Positions 1 to 7,545 of a stretch of 61,886 nt of DNA are shown piece after piece. Below the pieces are notes generated by a model. The model was not told the DNA's origin. It ran no database searches and worked only from the letters and a program-made list of their open reading frames with translations. A program made the position numbers and the translations under genes. Position 1 is the stretch's first letter; each line of letters starts with the position of its first letter. This DNA is from Bacteroidales bacterium (GTDB lineage Bacteria; Bacteroidota; Bacteroidia; Bacteroidales; UBA932), in the NCBI GenBank assembly GCA_017615435.1, contig JAGAAF010000059.1, forward strand, positions 1 through 61,886, written 5' to 3'.

Positions 1-75
1 CTTTTCCCCCACAAAATAATGCTTAAAGAACCACATTGGGGGCAACGAAATCGCTTCTGTTGTTTGGTCATATCA

Positions 76-107
76 CTATTTTTATGGAACCGATTCCATA
101 AAAATAG
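76..107. repeat. Perfect palindrome, 14-bp arms, 4-nt loop
   Basis: The left arm CTATTTTTATGGAA (76-89) and right arm TTCCATAAAAATAG (94-107) are exact reverse complements around the loop CCGA. It could be a bidirectional terminator stem or a protein-binding site. There is no separate U-tract beyond the arms, so terminator function is uncertain. Confidence 0.8.
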
Positions 108-180
108 GCGTAATCGTTTATATTTCAGAAGGTTATACCCGGTCTCACCAACCGAAAATGTCCATTATACCGGTTTTTCT

Positions 181-242
181 GAGGGTATGTGCAAAAACAC
201 CCCCAAAACGCACATACCCTCGGCTACTTTGCCGAGGGTATG
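181..242. repeat. Overlapping inverted repeats, possible diverged twin-hairpin element
   Basis: GAGGGTATGTGC (181-192) pairs with GCACATACCCTC (210-221). Alternatively CATACCCTCGGC (213-224) forms a perfect 12-bp stem with GCCGAGGGTATG (231-242) around a 6-nt loop. The two pairings are mutually exclusive. The segment between the first two arms (191-211) begins GCAAA, contains ACCCCC and ends CGC, like the spacer of the 79-bp elements at 23636 and 32935. I infer a diverged member of the same family with different arm sequence. Confidence 0.55.
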
Positions 243-338
243 CACGCTGACAGAAAAATCGTTTTAGAAGTTCAATGTAAGTCCAAGGCCCGAAGGGGCT
301 GAGCCGAGGGAGACAAGAACGGCAACCGAATAGCGTTT

Positions 339-1004
339 TTACAGCGCTTTCTTGATGATGGCTTCCATCACCTCGTAACCGGGGAGGGTGGGATGGATGC
401 CGTCGTTGGTGTAGTCTGGATTCAGGGAACGGCCGTCGGGGGCGAGCATTGCGGAGAAGTAGTCGACCCACTTGATGTGGTTCTTCTTCGCGTAGGCTTC
501 GAGGCGGGCGTTGAGGCTTGCGACTTTCTCGGCGGAGTCGGTGACCTCGGGGCGCCAGGGGAAGCCGGCGGCAGGAAGGACCGAGCAGAGGATGGGACGA
601 ATCTTGTTCGCCTTTGCGAGCTCGATCATCGTTACTATGTTTCCGAAGGTGTAATCTTCATTGTAATCTCCCTGATTCAGAGCTATGTCGTTGCAGCCGC
701 AGAGAATGACAACGGTCTTGGGCTTGAGGTCGATGACATCGCGCCTGAAACGGAGAACCATTTGTGCGGTGACTTCGCCGCTGATGCCGCGCTCGACCAT
801 TTTGTCGTTGTCGAAGAATCCGGGCGTTCCCTTCACGCCCCAGCCTTCGGTTATCGAGTCGCCGATAAAGACCACGCGGCCTTTAGTGCCTGCCGGGACG
901 GTTGCGTTCTCGCCGTCAAACCAATGATAATGAACGAAATTCTGTGCCGAAAGGCTGCACACTGAAAGCAGCGCCGCTACACAAATGGTAACAAGTTTAT
1001 GCAT
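339..1004 (-). CDS. SGNH/GDSL-family secreted esterase (acetylhydrolase-like)
   Basis: A 221-residue secreted hydrolase. Residues 1-20 form a signal peptide ending around SLSAQ. Block I is VVFIGDS (44-50) with the catalytic Ser50; a glycine block lies at about 73-77; GCND (103-106) carries the oxyanion Asn; the C-terminal DGIH (201-204) supplies Asp and His. This layout is that of the platelet-activating-factor acetylhydrolase/rhamnogalacturonan acetylesterase-like SGNH family, whose members remove acyl groups from sugars or lipids. The substrate cannot be told from sequence. It lies 12 bp downstream of the pRiA4b-like gene and may be co-transcribed with it. After its TAA stop the same frame stays open for 24 more codons (see findings). 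Confidence 0.9.
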   Translation of the reverse strand: MHKLVTICVAALLSVCSLSAQNFVHYHWFDGENATVPAGTKGRVVFIGDSITEGWGVKGTPGFFDNDKMVERGISGEVTAQMVLRFRRDVIDLKPKTVVILCGCNDIALNQGDYNEDYTFGNIVTMIELAKANKIRPILCSVLPAAGFPWRPEVTDSAEKVASLNARLEAYAKKNHIKWVDYFSAMLAPDGRSLNPDYTNDGIHPTLPGYEVMEAIIKKAL

Positions 1005-1016
1005 TTCTGTATGTGA

Positions 1017-1589
1017 TTACATCTCTTCGGAATCGAATACTTCCTCAGTTTCATCGTCCTCTTCATCCTCTTCGTCCTCATCGTCGAGATCTTCGTCGTC
1101 ATCGTCGTCTTCATCTCCGCCGAGGAGCATATCGAGCGGATTCTTTTCGCCGGGAAGATGGCGCTTTTCCTGAGGGAGATCTTCGAAGGCGACATAGCCG
1201 TTCTCGAATTCTATCGGGAGGGGACCTTTCAGGTCGTTCATCATAGTAGGGGTGGTGACGGAATTTCCGGGTTCCTCGCCCTCGAGGGTGATGATGACTT
1301 TCTTCTTCGCTTTCGTGTCGTAGAAGTACTCGAAATGGTCCGCACCAGCTTTGATTGCCCTGCTGACTGGAACTTCATCCACTACACCGTAACCCAGATT
1401 GACCAGCGCATAACGCGCAAGGACATCTTCGCCGGACATCGCCTTGAAAAGAATGGGCTGGTCGGCGGGGAATTCCAGGTCGGCCTGCATCTGCTTGTGG
1501 AAGCTATACAACGAGTTTACGGAATTTACTTTGTAGATTCTGTAAAAGCCCTTGATACCGGGCAGAGTGACACGGAACTGATAAATCAT
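1017..1589 (-). CDS. pRiA4b ORF-3-like (IS1096 TnpR-like) protein with acidic tail
   Basis: A 190-residue cytoplasmic protein. The N-terminal ~145 residues resemble the plasmid pRiA4b ORF-3 / IS1096 TnpR-like family (opening MIYQFRVTLPGIKGFYRIYKV, a middle HFEYFYDTKAKKKVIITLEG and a motif around GPLPIEFENGYVAFEDLP). This single-copy form is common in Bacteroidota and is not by itself a sign of a transposon. Residues 157-190 are almost entirely Asp/Glu, typical of nucleic-acid-mimic or chaperone-like tails. Function is unknown. The acidic codons produce a spurious poly-Ser frame on the other strand. Confidence 0.8.
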   Translation of the reverse strand: MIYQFRVTLPGIKGFYRIYKVNSVNSLYSFHKQMQADLEFPADQPILFKAMSGEDVLARYALVNLGYGVVDEVPVSRAIKAGADHFEYFYDTKAKKKVIITLEGEEPGNSVTTPTMMNDLKGPLPIEFENGYVAFEDLPQEKRHLPGEKNPLDMLLGGDEDDDDDEDLDDEDEEDEEDDETEEVFDSEEM

Positions 1590-1724
1590 ACTACGAAGTT
1601 AACAAAGAAATGGCAAAGACGATTCTTTTTTATCAAAAATGGAAGTAATCTATTTCACTAAGTGCGCGAGGTGTCCGTCGATAGCGAGTTATGAGCAAAG
1701 CGAATGTTGGCCTGTCCGACGCCC

Positions 1725-1814
1725 AATCGGCGCCAAAACAGGCCAAAATAGCGCCGAAAGAGGGTCGAGCAAACAAATCGGCGCCAAAACAGGCCAATAT
1801 GGCGCCGAAAGAGG
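1725..1814. repeat. Two 39-bp direct repeats, each able to form a hairpin
   Basis: Copies at 1725-1763 and 1776-1814 match at about 37 of 39 bases and are offset by 51 bp. Inside the second copy CGGCGCCA (1779-1786) is the exact reverse complement of TGGCGCCG (1800-1807); the first copy keeps a 6-bp version. AACAGGCC occurs in each loop, and TTGGCCTGT lies upstream near 1707-1715 as its inverse. The repeats sit between the FKBP terminator and the pRiA4b-like gene. Confidence 0.8.
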
Positions 1815-1826
1815 ATGGGCGGGCAC

Positions 1827-1857
1827 AAAAAAAGACCCCCGGTCGAGGCCGGGGGTC
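1827..1857 (-). terminator. Rho-independent terminator of the FKBP operon
   Basis: GACCCCCGG (1834-1842) and CCGGGGGTC (1849-1857) are exact complements with a 6-nt loop. Seven A residues at 1827-1833 give a U-tract on the minus-strand transcript. It lies 17 bp past the FKBP stop codon. Confidence 0.92.
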
Positions 1858-1873
1858 ACTTTCTTAAAGAAGA

Positions 1874-2653
1874 TTACTCTACTCTCTTGCCAACCTTTTC
1901 GAGGGTGACGTTGAAGATGAGGGTGGCGCCGGGCTCGATGCCGCCCTGAGGCTGGCCGTTGTCGCCGTAGCCGAGCTTGGCGGGAACGTAGAGCTCGATC
2001 TCACCGCCTTCGCCGATGAGGGCGAGGCCTTCCTGCCAACCCTTGACAACGCGATGCATAAAGAGCTTCGCGGCATCTGCCTCGGGCTTGGTCTCATCGA
2101 AGACAGTTCCATCGAGGAGCTTACCCTGATACCTGACCCAGATGGTGTCTTTGTCCGCGGGCTTCACTTCGTTACCCTCGGAGATGATCTTGTACTGGAG
2201 ACCGGAAGCGGAAACTTCGACTCCCGACTTCTTTGCATTCGCAGCAAGGAACTTCTCCTCCTTCTCCCTGTTGGTGTACAGCGCGAAGTTGCGCCTGTCG
2301 GAGAGATAATTATTGAAGAGCTCGTTCATCTTGTTGGGATCCACGCGGAACTGATCCGTGAAGTTCTCGTCGCGCTGGTTGCCCTTGGCGTTGATGAAAT
2401 CTTCCATACCCTTGCGAATCTGGGCATAGTCGAGATCTCCGAAGTTGTATCCCTTGATGAAGGAACCGAAGTTGATACCCACGAGGTAGCTCACGTCCTT
2501 CACAGTCTGACGGCTGGGAACGAAATCTTTTGCTGTCTTCTCTACGGGAGCCTGATCCACATCTTCTCCCTCTGCTTCTGCCTCTCCCTTGGGAGCGCAG
2601 GCCACTACTGCAAGGCCCATTGCAAGGGCCATAAACCATTTGTTGATTTTCAT
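1874..2653 (-). CDS. FKBP-type peptidyl-prolyl cis-trans isomerase lipoprotein
   Basis: A 259-residue lipoprotein that should catalyse proline isomerisation during folding of exported proteins. The chosen start gives a lipoprotein signal with lipobox VVAC and lipidated Cys19. An FkpA-like N-terminal dimerisation region (about 45-145) is followed by a C-terminal FKBP domain (about 150-259) with typical pieces: VRYQGKLLDGTVFDET, VVKGWQEGL, and YVPAKLGYGDNG. An upstream ATG at 2677 overlaps the ROK kinase stop (TAATG) and would add eight residues; the lipoprotein signal works from either. It is the last gene of the minus-strand operon and is followed by a strong terminator. Confidence 0.92.
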   Translation of the reverse strand: MKINKWFMALAMGLAVVACAPKGEAEAEGEDVDQAPVEKTAKDFVPSRQTVKDVSYLVGINFGSFIKGYNFGDLDYAQIRKGMEDFINAKGNQRDENFTDQFRVDPNKMNELFNNYLSDRRNFALYTNREKEEKFLAANAKKSGVEVSASGLQYKIISEGNEVKPADKDTIWVRYQGKLLDGTVFDETKPEADAAKLFMHRVVKGWQEGLALIGEGGEIELYVPAKLGYGDNGQPQGGIEPGATLIFNVTLEKVGKRVE

Positions 2654-2676
2654 ATTATTAGTAATAATTTGTTTCA

Positions 2677-3639
2677 TTAAAGTTCCCAGGCAAGGGCCGA
2701 GGCGCCGAGGATAGCGGCGTCCGAGGCCGGAAGCTTGGAGAACAGGAGCTTGACTTTGTTCCTCCAAAGAGGAAGGACATTCTCATTCAGGGAGTCATAG
2801 GTAGGCTGGTAGATGAACTCCTTCGCGCGGGCAAGGCCTCCGAAGAGGACGATGGCCTCGGGTGCGGAGAACTCCACGAAGTCTGCCAGAGAAGCTCCGA
2901 GTATGCGTCCGGTGTAATCGAAAATCTCTTTCGCGATTGCGTCTCCGTTGGTGGCCGCTTCATAAACGTCCTTGGAAGTGATATTCTCCACATCACGGAG
3001 AACGCTGGGCCTTTCGGGATCCATCTCGAGCCACTCGCGGGCCGTACGGGCCACACCCATAGCGGAGCAATAGGCCTCAAGGCAGCCGGACTTGCCGCAG
3101 CCGCAGAGGCGTCCGTTGTGACGCACAGCCGCGGTGTGGCCCAGCTCGCCCGCGAAACCGTCGTGGCCGTAGACCACGTTACCGCCGATGACGATACCGC
3201 TGCCCACGCCCGTTCCGAGGGTAATCATAATAAAGTCCTTCATACCCTTGGCGGCGCCATAGGTCATCTCACCCACAGCCGCGGCATTCGCGTCGTTGGT
3301 GAGAGCGACCTTCAGGCCGTCCAGAGCCTTCGAGAGCATCTTTGCGAAAGGCACAGAACTCTTCGCCGCCCACACGAGATTGGGTGCAAAGGCAATATCT
3401 CCCGTGTAGTAATTGCCGTTGGGAGCGCCGACACCGATTCCGCGGATCTGGCCTTCCTTACCGGATTTTACGATAAGTTCTTTGATTGCCGCCGCAAGCA
3501 CATCGACGAAAGCCTGGGGATCTTCGTCGTTGTCAGTACGGATAACGGTCTGTTCGAGAACAGTTCCGTGGATATCCACAACGCCGATCTTGGAGGTCTG
3601 ACCTCCCACATCGACACCGACTACGAAATTCTTCTCCAT
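2677..3639 (-). CDS. ROK-family glucokinase-like sugar kinase
   Basis: A 320-residue ROK kinase, probably phosphorylating glucose or a related hexose with ATP. The N-terminal phosphate motif is GVDVGGQTSKIGVVD (8-22). NDANA (115-119) holds the catalytic Asp116. The ROK zinc signature is complete: His168 in GELGH, then Cys179, Cys181 and Cys186 in CGCGKSGC. GTGVGSG (142-148) is the second glycine-rich loop. There is no N-terminal helix-turn-helix, so it is a kinase and not a ROK repressor. It starts 3 bp after the sugar MFS transporter, which fits a transport-then-phosphorylate pair. Confidence 0.92.
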   Translation of the reverse strand: MEKNFVVGVDVGGQTSKIGVVDIHGTVLEQTVIRTDNDEDPQAFVDVLAAAIKELIVKSGKEGQIRGIGVGAPNGNYYTGDIAFAPNLVWAAKSSVPFAKMLSKALDGLKVALTNDANAAAVGEMTYGAAKGMKDFIMITLGTGVGSGIVIGGNVVYGHDGFAGELGHTAAVRHNGRLCGCGKSGCLEAYCSAMGVARTAREWLEMDPERPSVLRDVENITSKDVYEAATNGDAIAKEIFDYTGRILGASLADFVEFSAPEAIVLFGGLARAKEFIYQPTYDSLNENVLPLWRNKVKLLFSKLPASDAAILGASALAWEL

Positions 3640-3642
3640 AGC

Positions 3643-4914
3643 TTAGTCGACCTTGATGTCCTTATTGACATTCTTGTGGCCCGCAACCGCGTAGTAAACG
3701 AGGAATGCGAGGCAGCCGATGATGAGCCAGTAGCTCTGCATCGAACCGATCTTGTCGGCCAGGAGGTTCTGCAGGAACGGGATGATACCGCCGCCGCAAA
3801 CCAGGGTCATAAAGATACCGGAAGCGGCTGCTGTGTACTTGCCGAGTCCCTCAACCGCGAGGTTGAAGATCGACCCCCACATAATCGAGGTGCAAAGACC
3901 GCAGAGCACGAGGAAGCCGAGCGAAAGCGGGAACACGTTCTTGCCGAGAGTAATCTGAATGCTCTCGGGAACGAAGATCGCGCAGATGAGGAATACTATG
4001 GCCACGGAAGACATCACTCCGAGCATAGCCTTGCTGCTCACCTTCGAGCTGACGGGAGCGCCGATCAGACGGCCGATGAGCATACAGAACCAGTACGCGC
4101 CGATCATAGTACCGGTGATGGCCGGACCTACGTTAGGCAGCGAGCTGAAGTGTACGTTCGCAGTGTTCGGAATACCCACCTCGATACCGACATAGAAGAA
4201 GATGGCGATTGCGCCGAGCACGAAGTGACGGAAGGAAAGCGGGCTGTGAGGGTCCTTCTCCTTGCCGCCTGCGAGGCGCGCTGCCTTCTCCTCGGGGGTT
4301 TCCATATGAGGCTCAGGGATGTTCGTCAACTTGATGACAAGATAAGCGATAGCGAAAATCGCCATAGCGATGATCATCACGGGCATTGCCTTGGCCACGG
4401 TCGCGTCAGCGATCGAACCGCCGACGAGCCAACCAACGAGAATCGGGGCCAGAGTTCCACCGATGCTGTTGCAGGAACCGCCCCACTGGATCAACTGGTT
4501 GCCTTTGTTTCCGCCGCCGCCGAGGGTGTTCAGCATAGGGTTCACGACGATGTTAAGCATACACATCGAGAAACCGGCGACGAAAGCACCGAGGACATAG
4601 ACGAAGAAGCTCTCGGCAGGGCCGGAAACGAGCTGAATCGCCACACCGACAAGACCGACGATAACTGCGGTCAGAGCGGTGAACTTATATCCCTTGCGGC
4701 GCAGGATCAAACCTGCAGGGATACCCATACACGCGTAAGCGATAAAGTTGGCGAGGGTGCCGAGCTGCGAGAGAGCCTTCGATGCGCCGAACTGATTGGT
4801 GACGACCACACCCATCGAACCTGCGAGGTTCGTCACGAATGCGATCATAAAGAACAATGCGAACATCACCACGATGGCCGGGGTGTAGTTCTGTTTCTTT
4901 TCGAGATTAGCCAT
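3643..4914 (-). CDS. MFS sugar transporter (FHS family, glucose/galactose/fucose-like)
   Basis: A 423-residue inner-membrane protein with about 12 hydrophobic segments and a central polar loop (around residues 200-225, EKAARLAGGKEKD). The N-terminal pattern resembles the FHS branch of the major facilitator superfamily (FucP, GlcP, NagP), which imports hexoses by proton symport. It is followed directly by the ROK kinase. The exact sugar is not determined; glucose or N-acetylglucosamine are possible. It sits 25 bp downstream of the acyl-CoA ligase gene in the same operon. Confidence 0.88.
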   Translation of the reverse strand: MANLEKKQNYTPAIVVMFALFFMIAFVTNLAGSMGVVVTNQFGASKALSQLGTLANFIAYACMGIPAGLILRRKGYKFTALTAVIVGLVGVAIQLVSGPAESFFVYVLGAFVAGFSMCMLNIVVNPMLNTLGGGGNKGNQLIQWGGSCNSIGGTLAPILVGWLVGGSIADATVAKAMPVMIIAMAIFAIAYLVIKLTNIPEPHMETPEEKAARLAGGKEKDPHSPLSFRHFVLGAIAIFFYVGIEVGIPNTANVHFSSLPNVGPAITGTMIGAYWFCMLIGRLIGAPVSSKVSSKAMLGVMSSVAIVFLICAIFVPESIQITLGKNVFPLSLGFLVLCGLCTSIMWGSIFNLAVEGLGKYTAAASGIFMTLVCGGGIIPFLQNLLADKIGSMQSYWLIIGCLAFLVYYAVAGHKNVNKDIKVD

Positions 4915-4939
4915 AGTTATGTGTTATTTAAGATTAATT

Positions 4940-6865
4940 CTACTCGAGAGCCTTGAGGTTCTGTTCGTTCACGATGGGACGGCCTTCGGGAGTGTACGCA
5001 TACTCCATACGGTCTGCGTAGTGCTCCTCCACCTTGCGGCGGACCATCTTCATCGTACTGTTCATCATACCGTTGGCGATGGAGAACGCTTCGTCGCAGA
5101 TGACGACTGCGGTCGGAAGCCAGCGGTCAGGGAACAGGGATTCGTGAGGGCCACCGGTCTTGTAGGTGTCGATCTCAGCCTGGATCTTGAGAAGCATAGC
5201 CTCGCGACCTTCGCGGCTCTTGGGATCGAGACCCTGGGCCTTCACGAACTCGGCCAGGTTGTCCTTGTTCGGGACGATGAGGCAGATGGTGTAAGGGCTC
5301 TGGTTGTTATGAAGAACTGCAGCCTCGACATACTTGGAGACCTCAGGGAGGCTGTCCTCAAATGCTTCCGGAGAGTACTTCTCACCGTCAGCGGAGATCA
5401 GCAGGCTCTTGAAGCGGCCGACGACATAAAGGAAGTCGGTGTCCCAAGGGCAGATGTAACCCATATCGCCGGTGTGCAGCCAGTTGTCCACGATGGTTTC
5501 TGCGGTGGCTTTCGGGTTCTTCCAGTAACCGGCCATAACGTTCTCGCCACGGATGACGATCTCGCCCTTGGTGCCGATAGGAACTTCCTCGCCCTTGTCG
5601 TCGCAGATCTTGCAGTCCATAGGCTTCACGATACGTCCGGATGAACCGAAGATGGCGTGGCCCGGGGAGTTCGCGCAGATGATAGGGGTCGCCTCCGTCA
5701 GACCGTAGCCCTGGAACATAGGCATACCCACTGCGCAGAAGAAGCGCTGGAGCTCGATGTCGAGCAGGGCGCCGCCGCCCACGAAGAACTGCATACGGCC
5801 GCCGAAGCTCTCGCGGACCTTCTTGAAGAGGATCTTGTCGAAAAGCCACACGAGGGGCTTGCGCCAGAATGTTCCGCCAGTACCGCGGTTGTAGTATTCC
5901 TTGTTGTACTTGATGGCGTTCTTAACTGCGAAGTTGAAGAGCTTCTCAGTGGTCTTGCCCTTGGCCTTGATACCGGTCTCGATATTCTTCTTGAAGTTAC
6001 GGGCGAGAGCAGGCACTGAAAGCATAACGTGCGGCCTGGTCTCCTTGATGGCCATAGGGATGTTCTTGAGGGTGGCGAGGGCGTTCTTTCCGATAGGGAC
6101 GAAAGCGATGCTGCCGCCGTAAGACATCATAGTGTACATACCGGCAACGTGTGCGAAGCAGTGGTCCAGAGGGAGGATGATGAGCATAACGTGGTTCTCA
6201 CCGATGTTGATGACGCTCGAGCCCTGGGCAACGTTCGCGGTGTAGTTACGATGGGTAAGAAGGATACCCTTCGGGTCTGCGGTAGTGCCGGAAGTGTAGC
6301 TGATATTCGCGTAGTCGTCCGGTCCGATGGACTGATAACGGTTCACGAAAGCCTTCTCGTTGGTCTTAAGGAACTCTTCACCCATCTTCATAACCTCGGA
6401 CATCCTGATTTCAGGCTCCTTGAGGCCGTCTACGAAGAATGCGGTGTCGTCGAAGACGATAACCTTCTTGATATCCGGGCACTCGGGGAGGGCCTCACGA
6501 ATCCTGTTAAGGTGATTCGCGGACACGAGAACCCACTTGCTTTCAGAATGCTTGATGCGGAAGACGATGTCCGCCGTGCTGCCAAGGTTCACCGAAAGGG
6601 GAATATCGGTCGCGCCGGCATACATTGCGCCGAGCTCTGCGAGAATCCACATAGAGCGGCTTTCGGAAAGAAGGGCGATCTTGTCGCCTTTCTCGAGGCC
6701 GAGGGCCATAAGGCCGGCGCCGATCTTGTAAGCCGTCTCGCGGGTCTGCTCCTGGGTGATTTCCTTCCACTCTCCGTCCACTTTCTCACGAAGGTAGACG
6801 TTGTTCGGGAACTGGTGTGTGTACTTCTCAACGAAGTCGATAATGGTAATTCTTTTTTCTGCCAT
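4940..6865 (-). CDS. Long-chain fatty acid--CoA ligase (AMP-forming)
   Basis: A 641-residue ANL-superfamily enzyme that adenylates long-chain fatty acids and transfers them to CoA. The phosphate-binding motif YTSGTTADPKG is at 190-200, the A5-type motif GYGLTEATP near 390, and the A7-type motif LHTGDMGY near 470. Overall length and the insertion pattern match the FAA1-like ligases of Bacteroidota. It lies 13 bp downstream of the first deoxynucleoside kinase in the operon, but no shared pathway is obvious. Confidence 0.93.
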   Translation of the reverse strand: MAEKRITIIDFVEKYTHQFPNNVYLREKVDGEWKEITQEQTRETAYKIGAGLMALGLEKGDKIALLSESRSMWILAELGAMYAGATDIPLSVNLGSTADIVFRIKHSESKWVLVSANHLNRIREALPECPDIKKVIVFDDTAFFVDGLKEPEIRMSEVMKMGEEFLKTNEKAFVNRYQSIGPDDYANISYTSGTTADPKGILLTHRNYTANVAQGSSVINIGENHVMLIILPLDHCFAHVAGMYTMMSYGGSIAFVPIGKNALATLKNIPMAIKETRPHVMLSVPALARNFKKNIETGIKAKGKTTEKLFNFAVKNAIKYNKEYYNRGTGGTFWRKPLVWLFDKILFKKVRESFGGRMQFFVGGGALLDIELQRFFCAVGMPMFQGYGLTEATPIICANSPGHAIFGSSGRIVKPMDCKICDDKGEEVPIGTKGEIVIRGENVMAGYWKNPKATAETIVDNWLHTGDMGYICPWDTDFLYVVGRFKSLLISADGEKYSPEAFEDSLPEVSKYVEAAVLHNNQSPYTICLIVPNKDNLAEFVKAQGLDPKSREGREAMLLKIQAEIDTYKTGGPHESLFPDRWLPTAVVICDEAFSIANGMMNSTMKMVRRKVEEHYADRMEYAYTPEGRPIVNEQNLKALE

Positions 6866-6878
6866 ATCTGATTAAAAA

Positions 6879-7502
6879 TTATTTTTTTGCCGAGAAAAGG
6901 CCGAACATCTGCGCATCGATCATATCCGTGATCTTTGCGAAATCTTCGGGATTGTTTCCAAACTTGATATTATCTGCATCGACAATCAGGAGATTGCCGT
7001 CATAGTCCTTGATCCAGTTTTCATATTTTTCATTCAGTCCGGTTAAGTAATCAATTCTTATGCCCTTTTCGTACTCGCGGCCGCGCTTCTGGATCTGCGA
7101 CACGAGGTTCGGGATGCTGGAGCGGAGGTAGATCATAAGATCCGGATTGCCCACCAGCGACATCATAAGGTTGAAGAGATCGGAGTAATTGTCGAAATCC
7201 CTCGTGCTCATCAAACCCATATCGTGCAGGTTCGGGGCGAAGATCTTCGCGTCTTCGTAGATCGTCCTGTCCTGGATGATGACTTCATCCGTCCTGCTGA
7301 TGTCCACCACATCCTTGAAACGCTTGTTCAAGAAGTAAATCTGGAGGTTGAACGACCAGCGTTCCATATCCTCGTAGAAGTCCGACAGATAGGGGTTGAA
7401 ATCGACGGATTCGAATTTGGGAGTCCAGCCATAGTGTGCTGCAAGCATCTTGGTAAGAGTGGTCTTACCGCTTCCGATGTTTCCCGCAATTGCTATATGC
7501 AT
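6879..7502 (-). CDS. Deoxynucleoside kinase, first paralog
   Basis: A 207-residue P-loop kinase of the dCK/dGK family, salvaging deoxynucleosides to their monophosphates in the cytoplasm. The Walker A is GNIGSGKT (7-14); an ERS-like motif appears as QDRTIYED; the LID region is RGREYEKGIRIDYL. The start at 7502 puts the P-loop at residue 7, as in the family; a longer frame upstream would read through the 3' end of the neighbour. Its neighbour (7546-8160) is a clear paralog, recalling the paired dAK/dGK subunits of lactobacilli, which form heterodimers. Whether this pair does so is inference. Confidence 0.9.
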   Translation of the reverse strand: MHIAIAGNIGSGKTTLTKMLAAHYGWTPKFESVDFNPYLSDFYEDMERWSFNLQIYFLNKRFKDVVDISRTDEVIIQDRTIYEDAKIFAPNLHDMGLMSTRDFDNYSDLFNLMMSLVGNPDLMIYLRSSIPNLVSQIQKRGREYEKGIRIDYLTGLNEKYENWIKDYDGNLLIVDADNIKFGNNPEDFAKITDMIDAQMFGLFSAKK

Positions 7503-7545
7503 ATTTATCTCTTTTAAAAAGTCCTCAAAGTTAGTGATTATTTCC

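Larger units (their letters stand above)
1..338. other. Gene-free region with inverted repeats
   Basis: No convincing gene is seen in the first 338 bases; the short open frames lack any family resemblance. The stretch holds a perfect 14-bp-arm palindrome (76-107), a GAGGGTATG-type inverted repeat cluster (181-242), and, just after the stop of the esterase gene on the minus strand, a 24-codon in-frame extension that ends in a beta-barrel-like C-terminus (264-338). The first 75 bases show only a weak CCCCCA/TGGGGG pairing (6-11 with 37-42). Confidence 0.6.

Noticed and set aside
213..242. Attenuator for a downstream gene
   Set aside because: The alternative hairpins suggest it, but there is no leader peptide and no plus-strand gene follows within reach.
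985..1173. Poly-serine open frame on the plus strand
   Set aside because: It is the complement of the Asp/Glu codons in the acidic tail of the minus-strand gene at 1017-1589.
1639..1908. 89-codon open frame with repeated IGAKTGQ and AERG
   Set aside because: The repeat is explained by the 39-bp DNA repeats, and the frame runs through the FKBP terminator into the FKBP gene. No promoter or family match.
3118..4956. 612-codon plus-strand open frame
   Set aside because: It lies opposite the ROK kinase and MFS genes, is rich in His/Arg/Glu from antisense GC-rich codons, and has no family resemblance.
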